Of a stretch of DNA of 64,000 nt, positions 57,202 through 64,000 are shown piece by piece. The DNA comes from Xenophilus aerolatus (GTDB lineage Bacteria; Pseudomonadota; Gammaproteobacteria; Burkholderiales; Burkholderiaceae_C). The notes beneath the pieces were generated by a model. It did not search any database. It saw only the letters and a program-made list of their open reading frames with translations, and was not told the DNA's origin. The translations under genes were made by a program, and so were the position numbers. The stretch's first letter is position 1. The number at the start of each line of letters is the position of its first letter. The stretch covers positions 372,001 to 436,000 of the forward strand of contig QAIB01000004.1 in assembly GCA_030418545.1 (NCBI GenBank), in the 5' to 3' direction.

Positions 57202-57762
57202 ATGGAAGCATTTCTGGTTGCTACCGGCATCGTCGCGCTGGCAGAAATGGGCGACAAGACCCAACTTCTCTCCCTCGTGCTCGCTGCACGTTTCCGCAAG
57301 CCCTGGCCGATCGTGCTGGGCATCTTCGCCGCCACCATCGTCAACCATGCGCTCGCGGGTGCCGTGGGCGCCTGGGTCACGCGCGCCCTCGGGCCCGACG
57401 TGCTGCGCTGGATCCTGGGCATCTCCTTCATCGCCATGGCGATCTGGATGCTGATCCCCGACAAGCTCGACGAAGAGGACACGCCCAAGACCTCGCGCTT
57501 CGGCGTGTTCGGCACCACGCTGGTCGCCTTCTTCCTTGCCGAGATGGGCGACAAGACGCAGATCGCCACCGTGATGCTGGCTGCACGCTTCACTCACGAC
57601 TACCTGTGGGTCGTCGTCGGCACCACGCTGGGCATGATGCTGGCCAACGCGCCGGTGGTCTTCCTGGGCGAGCGCATCGTGCGCAAGGTGCCGATCAAGC
57701 TCGTTCACACCATCTCGGCCGTGATCTTCCTGGGGCTGGGCTTGCTGGCGCTCTTCGGCTGA
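57202..57762 (+). CDS. mneA: UPF0016/GDT1-family manganese exporter
   Basis: A 186-residue inner-membrane protein with six helices in two homologous halves. Each half carries the family motif ExGDKT (ALAEMGDKTQ near residue 17 and FLAEMGDKTQ near 115). Members export Mn2+ (or move Ca2+/Mn2+ against H+). The ATG at 57202 starts the first helix; upstream in-frame sequence is the riboswitch and not coding. The manganese riboswitch supports the substrate. Confidence 0.9.
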   Translation: MEAFLVATGIVALAEMGDKTQLLSLVLAARFRKPWPIVLGIFAATIVNHALAGAVGAWVTRALGPDVLRWILGISFIAMAIWMLIPDKLDEEDTPKTSRFGVFGTTLVAFFLAEMGDKTQIATVMLAARFTHDYLWVVVGTTLGMMLANAPVVFLGERIVRKVPIKLVHTISAVIFLGLGLLALFG

Positions 57763-57785
57763 ACCTGCCCGGACCGGGCCGGCGA

Positions 57786-57791
57786 TATACT
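57786..57791 (+). promoter_or_regulatory. -10 element of the metX leader
   Basis: TATACT lies seven bases before a small hairpin (CTCCC-TTCG-GGGAG, 57798-57811) that would open the transcript ahead of the SAM-II aptamer. No convincing -35 is visible. Confidence 0.5.
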
Positions 57792-57811
57792 TTGCGCTCC
57801 CTTCGGGGAGC

Positions 57812-57860
57812 AGCGCCGATTTGCTTCAGCTTGCGGGCGCTCAACAAATACAGCTAAAGA
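57812..57860 (+). promoter_or_regulatory. SAM-II (SAM-alpha) riboswitch
   Basis: The sequence has the layout of the SAM-II pseudoknot: stem P1 AGCGCC/GGCGCT (57812-57817 and 57836-57841), the GATTT loop start after P1, CTTGC before the 3' arm, and the conserved CAAATACAGCTAAA tail (57845-57858). AGCT at 57828-57831 can pair with AGCT at 57852-57855. A terminator follows 13 bases later and metX follows that, so SAM binding would switch off methionine synthesis. Confidence 0.85.
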
Positions 57861-57872
57861 CAGTTGCGGAAC

Positions 57873-57907
57873 AACCCGGCTCGTTTTTGGCGAGGCCGGG
57901 TTTTTTT
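57873..57907 (+). terminator. Attenuator terminator between the SAM-II riboswitch and metX
   Basis: The stem AACCCGGC/GCCGGGTT is extended by TCG/CGA and followed by TTTTTTT. It lies after the SAM-II aptamer and 86 bases before metX, so control is by premature termination. Confidence 0.92.
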
Positions 57908-57993
57908 GTTTTTCACATGTGCCCCCACGTTCACTTCGTTCACTGCCCCCCGTGGGGGCGCTCAGCGCCCTTCGGGCGGCCGGGCGGCCGCTG

Positions 57994-59127
57994 ATGTCCT
58001 TCGAGGTCGTCCCACAGTCGATGCCATTCGCCGATCCGCTGCCGCTGCGCAGCGGCGCGTCGATCCGCGACTACTCGCTCGCCTACGAGACGTATGGCAC
58101 GCTCAATGCCGACAAGAGCAACGCCGTGCTCGTGTGCCACGCGCTCAACGCCTCGCATCACGTCGCGGGTGTGTACGCCGGCCAGCCGAAATCCGAGGGC
58201 TGGTGGGACAACATGATTGGTCCGGGCAAGTCGCTCGACACCAACCGCTTCTTCGTCATCGGCATCAACAACCTCGGCTCCTGCTTCGGCTCCACGGGCC
58301 CGATGCACGCGAATCCCGACACCGGCCGCATCTACGGCGCCGACTTCCCGGTCGTCACGGTGGAAGACTGGGTCGACGCCCAGGCCCGCCTGCTCGACGC
58401 ACTCGGCATTCAGACGCTCGCGGCCGTCATGGGAGGCAGCCTCGGCGGCATGCAGGCACTGTCGTGGACCTTGCAGTACCCCGAGCGTGTGCGCCACGCC
58501 GCGGTGATCGCGAGTGCCCCCAACCTCAACGCCGAGAACATCGCCTTCAACGAGGTCGCCCGCCGCGCCATCGTGACCGACCCCGACTTCCACGGCGGCC
58601 ACTTCTACGAACACGGCGTGGTGCCCAAGCGCGGCCTGCGCATCGCCCGCATGATCGGCCACATCACGTACCTGAGCGACGACGTGATGAACCAGAAGTT
58701 CGGAAGACAGCTCAAGGCCGACGACCTTCGCTATTCGACCCAGGACATCGAGTTCCAGATCGAGAGCTACCTGCGCTACCAGGGCGACAAGTTCAGCGAG
58801 TACTTCGACGCCAACACCTATTTGCTCATCACCCGCGCACTGGACTATTTCGACCCGGCCGGCGCCCATGGCGGCGACCTGCGCGCCGCCTTCGCGCGCG
58901 CCACGGCCAAGTTCCTGCTTGTGAGCTTCACCACCGACTGGCGCTTCTCGCCCGCGCGCAGCCGCGAGATCGTCAAGGCCCTGCTCGACAACCGCCGCAG
59001 CGTGAGCTACGCCGAGATCGACGCCCCGCACGGCCACGACGCCTTCCTGCTCGACGACGTGCGCTACCTCGGCGTGGTGCGCTCGTGGTTCGAGCGCATC
59101 GCGGCCGAACTGGAGACCTCGAGATGA
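57994..59127 (+). CDS. metX: Homoserine O-acyltransferase
   Basis: A 377-residue alpha/beta-hydrolase enzyme that acylates homoserine in methionine synthesis; beta-proteobacterial members may use succinyl- or acetyl-CoA. The nucleophile Ser lies in [11 protein letters not shown], the oxyanion-loop region contains [11 protein letters not shown], and the catalytic His lies in [11 protein letters not shown]. The ATG at 57994 follows a GC-rich hairpin-bearing stretch common in this family of genomes. It overlaps metW by four bases. Confidence 0.96.
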   Translation: MSFEVVPQSMPFADPLPLRSGASIRDYSLAYETYGTLNADKSNAVLVCHALNASHHVAGVYAGQPKSEGWWDNMIGPGKSLDTNRFFVIGINNLGSCFGSTGPMHANPDTGRIYGADFPVVTVEDWVDAQARLLDALGIQTLAAVMGGSLGGMQALSWTLQYPERVRHAAVIASAPNLNAENIAFNEVARRAIVTDPDFHGGHFYEHGVVPKRGLRIARMIGHITYLSDDVMNQKFGRQLKADDLRYSTQDIEFQIESYLRYQGDKFSEYFDANTYLLITRALDYFDPAGAHGGDLRAAFARATAKFLLVSFTTDWRFSPARSREIVKALLDNRRSVSYAEIDAPHGHDAFLLDDVRYLGVVRSWFERIAAELETSR

Positions 59128-59711
59128 CCGGTACGGACGTGCAGGACCCGATCGCCCGTCTGGTGCCCGAGGGCGCGCGCGTGCTCGACCTCGGCTGTGG
59201 CGACGGCGCACTGCTCGAGCGCCTTCAGCGCGAGCGCGGCTGCTCGGGCTACGGCGTCGAGATCGCCGACGGCAACGTGCTGCAGTGCGTGCGGCGCGGC
59301 GTCGACGTGATCCAGCTCAACCTCGACGAAGGCCTGTCGATGTTCGAGGACGCGAGCTTCGACGTCGTGCTGCAGATCGACACGCTGCAGCACCTGCGCA
59401 ATGCCGAGGTCATGCTGCGCGAGACGGCGCGCGTCGGGCGCATCGGCATCGTCGCGTTTCCCAATTTCGCGCACTGGCCCAACCGCGTGAGCATCGCGCG
59501 CGGGCGCATGCCGGTCACGCGGCGCCTGCCCTACCAGTGGTACGACACGCCCAACATCCGCGTCGGCACCTTCAAGGACTTCGAGGTGCTCGCACAGCGC
59601 AACCGGCTGCGCATCCTCGACGCCTTCGGCCTGCAGGACGGCCGCGTGGTGCGCTGGCTACCCAACGCGCGCGCGAGCACGGCGGTCTTCAAGTTCGAGC
59701 GGGCCTCCTGA
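59124..59711 (+). CDS. metW: Methionine biosynthesis protein MetW
   Basis: A 195-residue SAM-methyltransferase-fold protein: [15 protein letters not shown] is the SAM loop, and [14 protein letters not shown] and [12 protein letters not shown] are typical of MetW. Its partner is MetX, with which it forms the active homoserine acyltransferase in many Proteobacteria. The ATGA overlap with metX indicates coupled translation. Confidence 0.95.
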   Translation: MTGTDVQDPIARLVPEGARVLDLGCGDGALLERLQRERGCSGYGVEIADGNVLQCVRRGVDVIQLNLDEGLSMFEDASFDVVLQIDTLQHLRNAEVMLRETARVGRIGIVAFPNFAHWPNRVSIARGRMPVTRRLPYQWYDTPNIRVGTFKDFEVLAQRNRLRILDAFGLQDGRVVRWLPNARASTAVFKFERAS

Positions 59712-59810
59712 GGGCTGCGGCGCGCGGGCGGGCCATCCCGGTGGCCCGGTCGCGCAATCTGGGCTAGCCTCGATGCCTCCGCTGCACCGGGCCCGGCTTT
59801 CAAGCCAAAC

Positions 59811-59860
59811 AGGCCCGCAGCGCCCGGCACGCGGGCGCGAGCAGCCATCAATTCAGTAGC
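59811..59860 (-). repeat. GCTAT...ATAGC dispersed repeat, copy I
   Basis: On the minus strand GCTACTGAATTGATGGC is followed by TGCTCGCGCCCGCGTGCCGG and GCGCTGCGGGCC. It lies 12 bases before otnK. Confidence 0.88.
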
Positions 59861-59872
59861 AATCCATTTCCC

Positions 59873-61135
59873 ATGCCGATCGCCCTGGGCTGCATCGCCG
59901 ACGACTTCACCGGCGCCACCGACCTTGCCAACAACCTCGTGCGCGCCGGCATGCGCGTCGTGCAGACCATCGGCGTGCCCGACGGCCCGCTCGATGCGCA
60001 TGTCGATGCCGTCGTCGTCGCCCTCAAGTCGCGCACCGTTCCCGCGGCCGACGCCGTGGCGCAATCGCTCGCCGCGCTGCGCTGGCTGCAGGCGCAAGGC
60101 GCGGTGCAGATCTACTTCAAGTACTGCTCCACCTTCGACAGCACGCCCGCCGGCAACATCGGCCCGGTGACCGACGCGCTGATGGACGCGCTGGGCTGCG
60201 ACTTCACCATCGCCACGCCGGCCTTCCCCGACAACCAGCGCACGGTGTTCAAGGGCCACCTCTTCGTGGGCGACCTGCTGCTGTCCGACAGCGGCATGAA
60301 GGACCACCCGCTCACGCCGATGACCGACGCCAACCTCGTGCGTGTGCTGCAGGCGCAGACGCGCCGGCGCGTGGGGCTCATCGACCACCGGGCCGTGGCC
60401 GCCGGCACCGAGGCCATCGCGGCGCGCATCGCCGCACTGCGCGCCGAGGGCGTGGGCATCGCCATCGTCGATGCGGTGAGCAACGACGACCTGCTGCGCC
60501 TGGGCCCGGCGCTGCGCGACCTGTCGCTGGTCACGGCCGGCTCGGGCGTGGCGATCGGGCTGCCCGCCAACTTCGGGCTGGCGCCCTCGCCAAAGGCTGC
60601 AGCGCTTCCGCCGGCCGCCGGCTGGCGCGCGATCGTCTCGGGCAGCTGCTCGGGCGCCACGCAGGGCCAGGTGCAGGCCTTCATCGGCGCGGGCGGTGCG
60701 GCGATGGCGCTCGATCCCCTGCAGGTCGCACGCGACGCGGCCGCTGTCGACGCGGTGTTGGCCTGGGCCGCGCCGCGCGTCGCGCATGGGCCGGTGCTCG
60801 TCTATTCGACCGCCGATCCGGCCCAGGTGCGTGCGGTCCAGGCGCAGCTCGGCGCGCACGAGGCCGGCGCGCTGATGGAGCGCACGCTCGCGGCCATTGC
60901 GCGTGGCCTGGTGACCGGCGCGGGCGTACGCCAGCTCGTCGTTGCCGGCGGCGAGACGTCGGGCGCCTGCGTGCAGGCGCTGGGCATCACGCAATTGCAG
61001 ATCGGCGGGCAGATCGACCCTGGCGTGCCCTGGTGCCACGCGCTCGCCGATGGCGTGCCCCTGCACATCGCGCTCAAGTCGGGCAACTTCGGCGGCCGCG
61101 ACTTCTTCAGCCGCGCCTTCGAGGTGCTGCCATGA
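59873..61135 (+). CDS. otnK: Four-carbon acid sugar kinase (3-oxo-tetronate kinase)
   Basis: A 420-residue kinase of the DUF1537 family. The N-terminal substrate domain begins IADDFTGATDLANNL and has KYCSTFDSTPAGNIG. The C-terminal nucleotide domain has VVAGGETSGA and GNFGGRDFF. OtnK phosphorylates 3-oxo-tetronates produced from D-threonate or L-erythronate. It heads otnK-otnC-otnI; the upstream dehydrogenase usually present (ltnD or denD) is not seen. Confidence 0.92.
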   Translation: MPIALGCIADDFTGATDLANNLVRAGMRVVQTIGVPDGPLDAHVDAVVVALKSRTVPAADAVAQSLAALRWLQAQGAVQIYFKYCSTFDSTPAGNIGPVTDALMDALGCDFTIATPAFPDNQRTVFKGHLFVGDLLLSDSGMKDHPLTPMTDANLVRVLQAQTRRRVGLIDHRAVAAGTEAIAARIAALRAEGVGIAIVDAVSNDDLLRLGPALRDLSLVTAGSGVAIGLPANFGLAPSPKAAALPPAAGWRAIVSGSCSGATQGQVQAFIGAGGAAMALDPLQVARDAAAVDAVLAWAAPRVAHGPVLVYSTADPAQVRAVQAQLGAHEAGALMERTLAAIARGLVTGAGVRQLVVAGGETSGACVQALGITQLQIGGQIDPGVPWCHALADGVPLHIALKSGNFGGRDFFSRAFEVLP

Positions 61136-61809
61136 GCGCCATGCGCGGCGAATCGCAGTTGCGCGAGGCGATCTGCCGCGTCGGCGCCAGCCTGTTCGCG
61201 CGCGGCTATGTGCACGCCACGGCGGGCAACATCAGCGTGCGGCTCGACGATGGCTACCTCATCACTCCCACCGACGCGTGTCTCGGCACGCTCGACCCGG
61301 CGCGTCTGGCCCGGCTCGATGCACAGGGCACGCAGACCGGTGGCGACCCCGCCAGCAAGACGCTCGCGCTGCACCGGCGCATCTACGACGCCGCGCGCCG
61401 CTTCGACGCCGGCACCGCCTGCGTGATCCACACGCACAGCACGCATTGCGTCGCGCTCACGCTGGACGGCGGCGACGCGCACGAGCTGCTGCCCCCGATC
61501 ACGCCCTACTTCGTGATGAAGGTCGGCCATGTGCCGGTGATCCCCTACCACCGCCCCGGCGCGCCCGAGGCCGCCGAGGCCGTGGCGCAGGCCGTCGCGC
61601 ACTATGGCGAACGCGGCACGCCGATCCGCGCCGTGATGCTGTCGCGCCTCGGCCCCAAGGTGTGGCACGACACCCCCGAGCAGGCGATGGCCGTGCTCGA
61701 GGAGCTGGAGGAGAGCGCGCGCCTGCACCTGCTCACCGGCCGCGCCACCACGGCGCTGCCCGACCCCGCCATCGACGACCTGCGCCGCGCCTTCGGTGCG
61801 CGCTGGTAG
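61132..61809 (+). CDS. otnC: 3-oxo-tetronate 4-phosphate decarboxylase (class II aldolase family)
   Basis: A 225-residue metal-dependent enzyme of the class II aldolase/adducin fold. The motifs are AGNISVRLDDGYLITPT and the Zn-binding IHTHSTHCVAL. It decarboxylates the OtnK product to dihydroxyacetone phosphate. It overlaps otnK by four bases. Confidence 0.93.
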   Translation: MSAMRGESQLREAICRVGASLFARGYVHATAGNISVRLDDGYLITPTDACLGTLDPARLARLDAQGTQTGGDPASKTLALHRRIYDAARRFDAGTACVIHTHSTHCVALTLDGGDAHELLPPITPYFVMKVGHVPVIPYHRPGAPEAAEAVAQAVAHYGERGTPIRAVMLSRLGPKVWHDTPEQAMAVLEELEESARLHLLTGRATTALPDPAIDDLRRAFGARW

Positions 61810-61836
61810 CCCTTCCCACCCTTGCCGCTTCACGCC

Positions 61837-62664
61837 ATGCCACGCTTCGCCGCCAACCTTTCGATGATGTACACCGAGCTGCCTTTCCTCGACCGCTTCG
61901 CCGCGGCCGCGAAGGATGGCTTCCGCGCCGTGGAGTACCTGTTCCCCTACGCGTGGCCCGCGGAGGAACTTGCCGCGCGGCTGCAGGCGCACGGCCTGCA
62001 GCAGGTGCTGTTCAACGCGCCGCCGGGCGGCACCACGACCGAGTCGATCGCGGCTGCGTGGGACCAGGGGTCGCGCGGCACGGCGAGCGTGCCCGGCCGC
62101 GAGGCGGAGTTCCGCGACGGCGTGCTGCGTGCGCTCGACTATGCGGCGGTGCTCGACTGCCCGCGCGTGCACCTGATGGCCGGGCTGCTCGACCCCGCCG
62201 GGTCGCGCGAGCGCGCGGCCGAGGTCTACCGCGAGAACCTGCGATGGGCGGCCGCCCAAGCCGCCAAGGTGGGTCGCGATGTGCTGATCGAGCCGATCAA
62301 CACACGCGACGTGCCGGGCTTCTTCCTCAGCCGGCAGGACGAGGCGCATGCGATCGTGCAGGCCGTGGGTGCGCCCAACCTCAAGGTGCAGATGGACCTG
62401 TACCACTGCCAGATCGTCGAGGGCGACGTGGCGATGAAGATCCGCCAGTACCTGCCCACCGGCCGTGTGGGCCATTTCCAGATCGCCGGCGTGCCGCAGC
62501 GGCACGAGCCCGATGTGGGCGAGCTGCACCACCCGTACCTGTTCGAGGTCATCGACGAGGTGGCGGCGAGCTGCGGCTGGGACGGCTTCGTCGGCTGCGA
62601 GTACCGGCCGCGTGGCGGGACCAGCGAAGGGTTGGGTTGGGCGCAGGCTTGGTTGAGGCGCTGA
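61837..62664 (+). CDS. otnI: 2-oxo-tetronate isomerase (hydroxypyruvate isomerase family)
   Basis: A 275-residue TIM-barrel enzyme. [18 protein letters not shown] is the family start; [15 protein letters not shown] and [13 protein letters not shown] carry metal-binding acidic residues, as does [10 protein letters not shown] near the end. OtnI interconverts 2-oxo- and 3-oxo-tetronates before OtnK. The ATG at 61837 matches the family N-terminus. Confidence 0.92.
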   Translation: MPRFAANLSMMYTELPFLDRFAAAAKDGFRAVEYLFPYAWPAEELAARLQAHGLQQVLFNAPPGGTTTESIAAAWDQGSRGTASVPGREAEFRDGVLRALDYAAVLDCPRVHLMAGLLDPAGSRERAAEVYRENLRWAAAQAAKVGRDVLIEPINTRDVPGFFLSRQDEAHAIVQAVGAPNLKVQMDLYHCQIVEGDVAMKIRQYLPTGRVGHFQIAGVPQRHEPDVGELHHPYLFEVIDEVAASCGWDGFVGCEYRPRGGTSEGLGWAQAWLRR

Positions 62665-63185
62665 AGCCCTTATAGCGATCGTCGCGTTTGTGACGAGTTC
62701 GGCTGTAGTGCCCGTCCGTCCTGCGCTTTCGGGCGATTGCGCTTTCGTTTTTGGGCTGCTTTCTGCCTGAGTGTTTGGGCGCTGTGGGCCTGAACCCGGC
62801 CGGCGGTGCCGGTGTGCGTTCTCCGGCTCAGGCTCGCGCTGACTGGCGTGCGGCGCTGTCGATGTGCTCGCCTGGAATCGACGTGCTTGGGGCACTGCAC
62901 GGCGCCGCGAATGGCGCCTGCGCCCGCACACCGGCACCACCGGCCTGGACTGTGGGGTGGATCGGCCGGCTTGGGACGGGCGCGTCTGGTTTAGGCAGCT
63001 CTTTTCTGCCGCGGCCGCCGCCAGCGCCCCCGCCGTCGTGCCGGCCGATCCACAGCGACGCCGCAACGGGCCACGATGAAGAGCCCAAAACAAGGCCGGC
63101 AAAGAAAGTAACGACGTGACGATTCAGGCCACAACCCACACCCAGCCAGCGCCACAGCCCGGTTGCACTTTCCAGAAAGGCCCAC
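62665..63185. other. Gene-free stretch between otnI and the potassium channel gene
   Basis: About 520 bases with no credible gene; open frames here have atypical composition. GATCG-TCGCGTTTGTGACGA followed by GTTCGGC (62684-62709) resembles an inverted form of a piece at 37646-37670. AAAGAAAGTAAC (63099-63110) is a fragment frequent in intergenic DNA of related genomes. No terminator with a clear T-run was found. Confidence 0.55.
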
Positions 63186-64000
63186 TCAGAACTCGTTCCC
63201 ACACCGCCTGCAATAGCGCGCATCCGCCGCATGCCCGTCGCTGCCGCAGTCGTCGCACACCCGCGACGAGGACGGCGCCGAAGCCGCCGCCGCGGTGTGC
63301 TCGGCCACCGCACGCGCCACGCGCAAGGTGCGGTCCTGCAGCCGCCGCTGCGCGCTCATCTCGGCTGTCACGATGCCGGTCGGCACCGCCAGCACACCCC
63401 AGCCCGAGAGCATCATCACCGACGCGATCAGACGCCCCAGGTCGCTCTTGGGCACGATGTCGCCGAAGCCCACCGTCGTCATCGTCGACACCGCCCAGTA
63501 CATCGCGATCGGGATGCTCGTGAACCCGTGCGCCGGCCCCTCGATCACGTACATCAGCGTGCCGGCGACCAGCACGATCAGCAGCACGAAGCCCAGGAAC
63601 ACCGTGATCTTGCGCCGGCTCGCCACCATCGCCATGGCCAGCGCGCGGTACTCGTGCGCATAGCGCGACAGCTTGAAGATGCGGAACACCCGCAACAGCC
63701 GCAGCACCCGCACGTCGATCAGCGCGCCCAGCGACGGCTCCAGCGCCACCAGGTAGGTCGGCAGCAGGGCCAGCAGGTCGATCACGCCATAGAAGCTGCG
63801 CGCATAGCGCCACGGCCTCTGTACGCACACCAGCCGCGCCAGGTACTCCAGCGTGAACGCCGCCGTGAACACCCACTCGATGCGATGCAGCAGCACGCCA
63901 TGCGCTTCGCGCGCTGCCGCCACGCTGTCGAGCATCACCACCGCCACGCTCGCCAGGATCACCGCGATCAGCACCAGGTCGAAGGCCCGGCCGGCCCGCG
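63186..64000 (-). CDS. Voltage-gated-type potassium channel with C-terminal zinc ribbon (N-terminus beyond window)
   Basis: A six-helix cation channel, cut at its N-terminus by the window end. Helices S1-S4 (S4-like LIDVRVLRLLRVFRIFKLSRY with regularly spaced Arg) lead to the pore with selectivity filter TVGFGD. After the last helix (LSGWGVLAVPTGIVTAEM) comes a soluble tail ending in a four-Cys zinc ribbon (CDDCGSDGHAADARYCRRCG). The frame stays open to position 64000 (RAFDLVLIAV), so the start is outside. The zinc-ribbon tail is known in some bacterial channels of this family. Confidence 0.9.
   Translation of the reverse strand, partial: RAGRAFDLVLIAVILASVAVVMLDSVAAAREAHGVLLHRIEWVFTAAFTLEYLARLVCVQRPWRYARSFYGVIDLLALLPTYLVALEPSLGALIDVRVLRLLRVFRIFKLSRYAHEYRALAMAMVASRRKITVFLGFVLLIVLVAGTLMYVIEGPAHGFTSIPIAMYWAVSTMTTVGFGDIVPKSDLGRLIASVMMLSGWGVLAVPTGIVTAEMSAQRRLQDRTLRVARAVAEHTAAAASAPSSSRVCDDCGSDGHAADARYCRRCGNEF

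Noticed and set aside
57919-57993. GC-rich hairpin sequence between the attenuator and metX as a second riboswitch
   Set aside because: It resembles C/G-rich intergenic sequence common in related genomes (a similar piece lies around 4681-4800) and has no known aptamer motif.
62751-63119. A 122-residue open frame in the otnI-channel gap
   Set aside because: Low-complexity Pro/Ala composition, no ribosome site, no recognisable domain, and overlap with equally open frames on both strands.

Overview
The window is GC-rich (about two thirds G+C by eye) and looks like a chromosome segment of a betaproteobacterium, order Burkholderiales, most likely a Comamonadaceae member close to Variovorax or Acidovorax. 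The reasons are the gene order gyrB-dnaN-dnaA / rpmH-rnpA-yidD-yidC-mnmE, the metX-metW pair, proteins typical of the order (DUF4148-like, UdgX fused to a DUF4130-type domain), and many copies of a short palindromic repeat of a kind common in that family. No tRNA, rRNA, transposase, phage gene or CRISPR array was seen.

Layout. 1-2.1 kb: copper homeostasis (copA cut by the window edge, copZ, cueR) with two divergent CueR-type promoters. 2.1-2.66 kb: a gene-free, AT-richer stretch with DnaA-box-like sites, a CTA trinucleotide run and hairpins that resembles a replication origin, closed by tandem terminators. 2.7-11.8 kb: a TerB-like protein, a methyltransferase-like protein, the CreBC two-component system, PBP1A and CreD. 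12.0-17.0 kb: a compact exosortase cassette (VIT/VWA protein with a PEP-type C-terminal sorting signal, exosortase, EpsI-like protein) and a transglycosylase. 17.1-23.7 kb: a spermidine/putrescine-type ABC importer with a racemase-family protein and a flavodoxin-like reductase. 23.8-28.6 kb: a Spy/CpxP-like protein, a small secreted protein, the ybhP-clsB-ybhN set and a lipoprotein. 28.6-31.6 kb: a DNA-repair pair (radical SAM protein and DUF4130-UdgX fusion) with a LexA-type box at the start codon. 31.6-38.2 kb: envelope and secreted proteins (DUF3053 lipoprotein, PagL, metallophosphoesterase, two paralogous secreted proteins, a DUF4148-like protein) and an exonuclease III.

38.6-48.4 kb is the replication and membrane-insertion core: gyrB, dnaN and dnaA on the minus strand; rpmH, rnpA, yidD, yidC and mnmE on the plus strand. 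48.5-50.9 kb: a cNMP-binding protein and two zinc-ribbon proteins. 50.9-56.1 kb: a KefB-type antiporter, the kdsD-kdsC-lptC lipopolysaccharide operon and an SDR oxidoreductase. 56.2-59.7 kb: a glycine-rich RNA-binding protein, a yybP-ykoY-type manganese riboswitch before a UPF0016 exporter, and a SAM-II-type riboswitch plus terminator before metX-metW. 59.9-62.7 kb: otnK-otnC-otnI for four-carbon acid sugars. The window ends in a voltage-gated-type potassium channel cut by the edge.

The strongest unusual signals are the origin-like region about 41 kb from dnaA, the two riboswitches, the exosortase cassette, the repair pair, and two dispersed repeat families: a roughly 50-bp palindromic element in ten places and a roughly 100-bp CGCGAAGG hairpin element in three.
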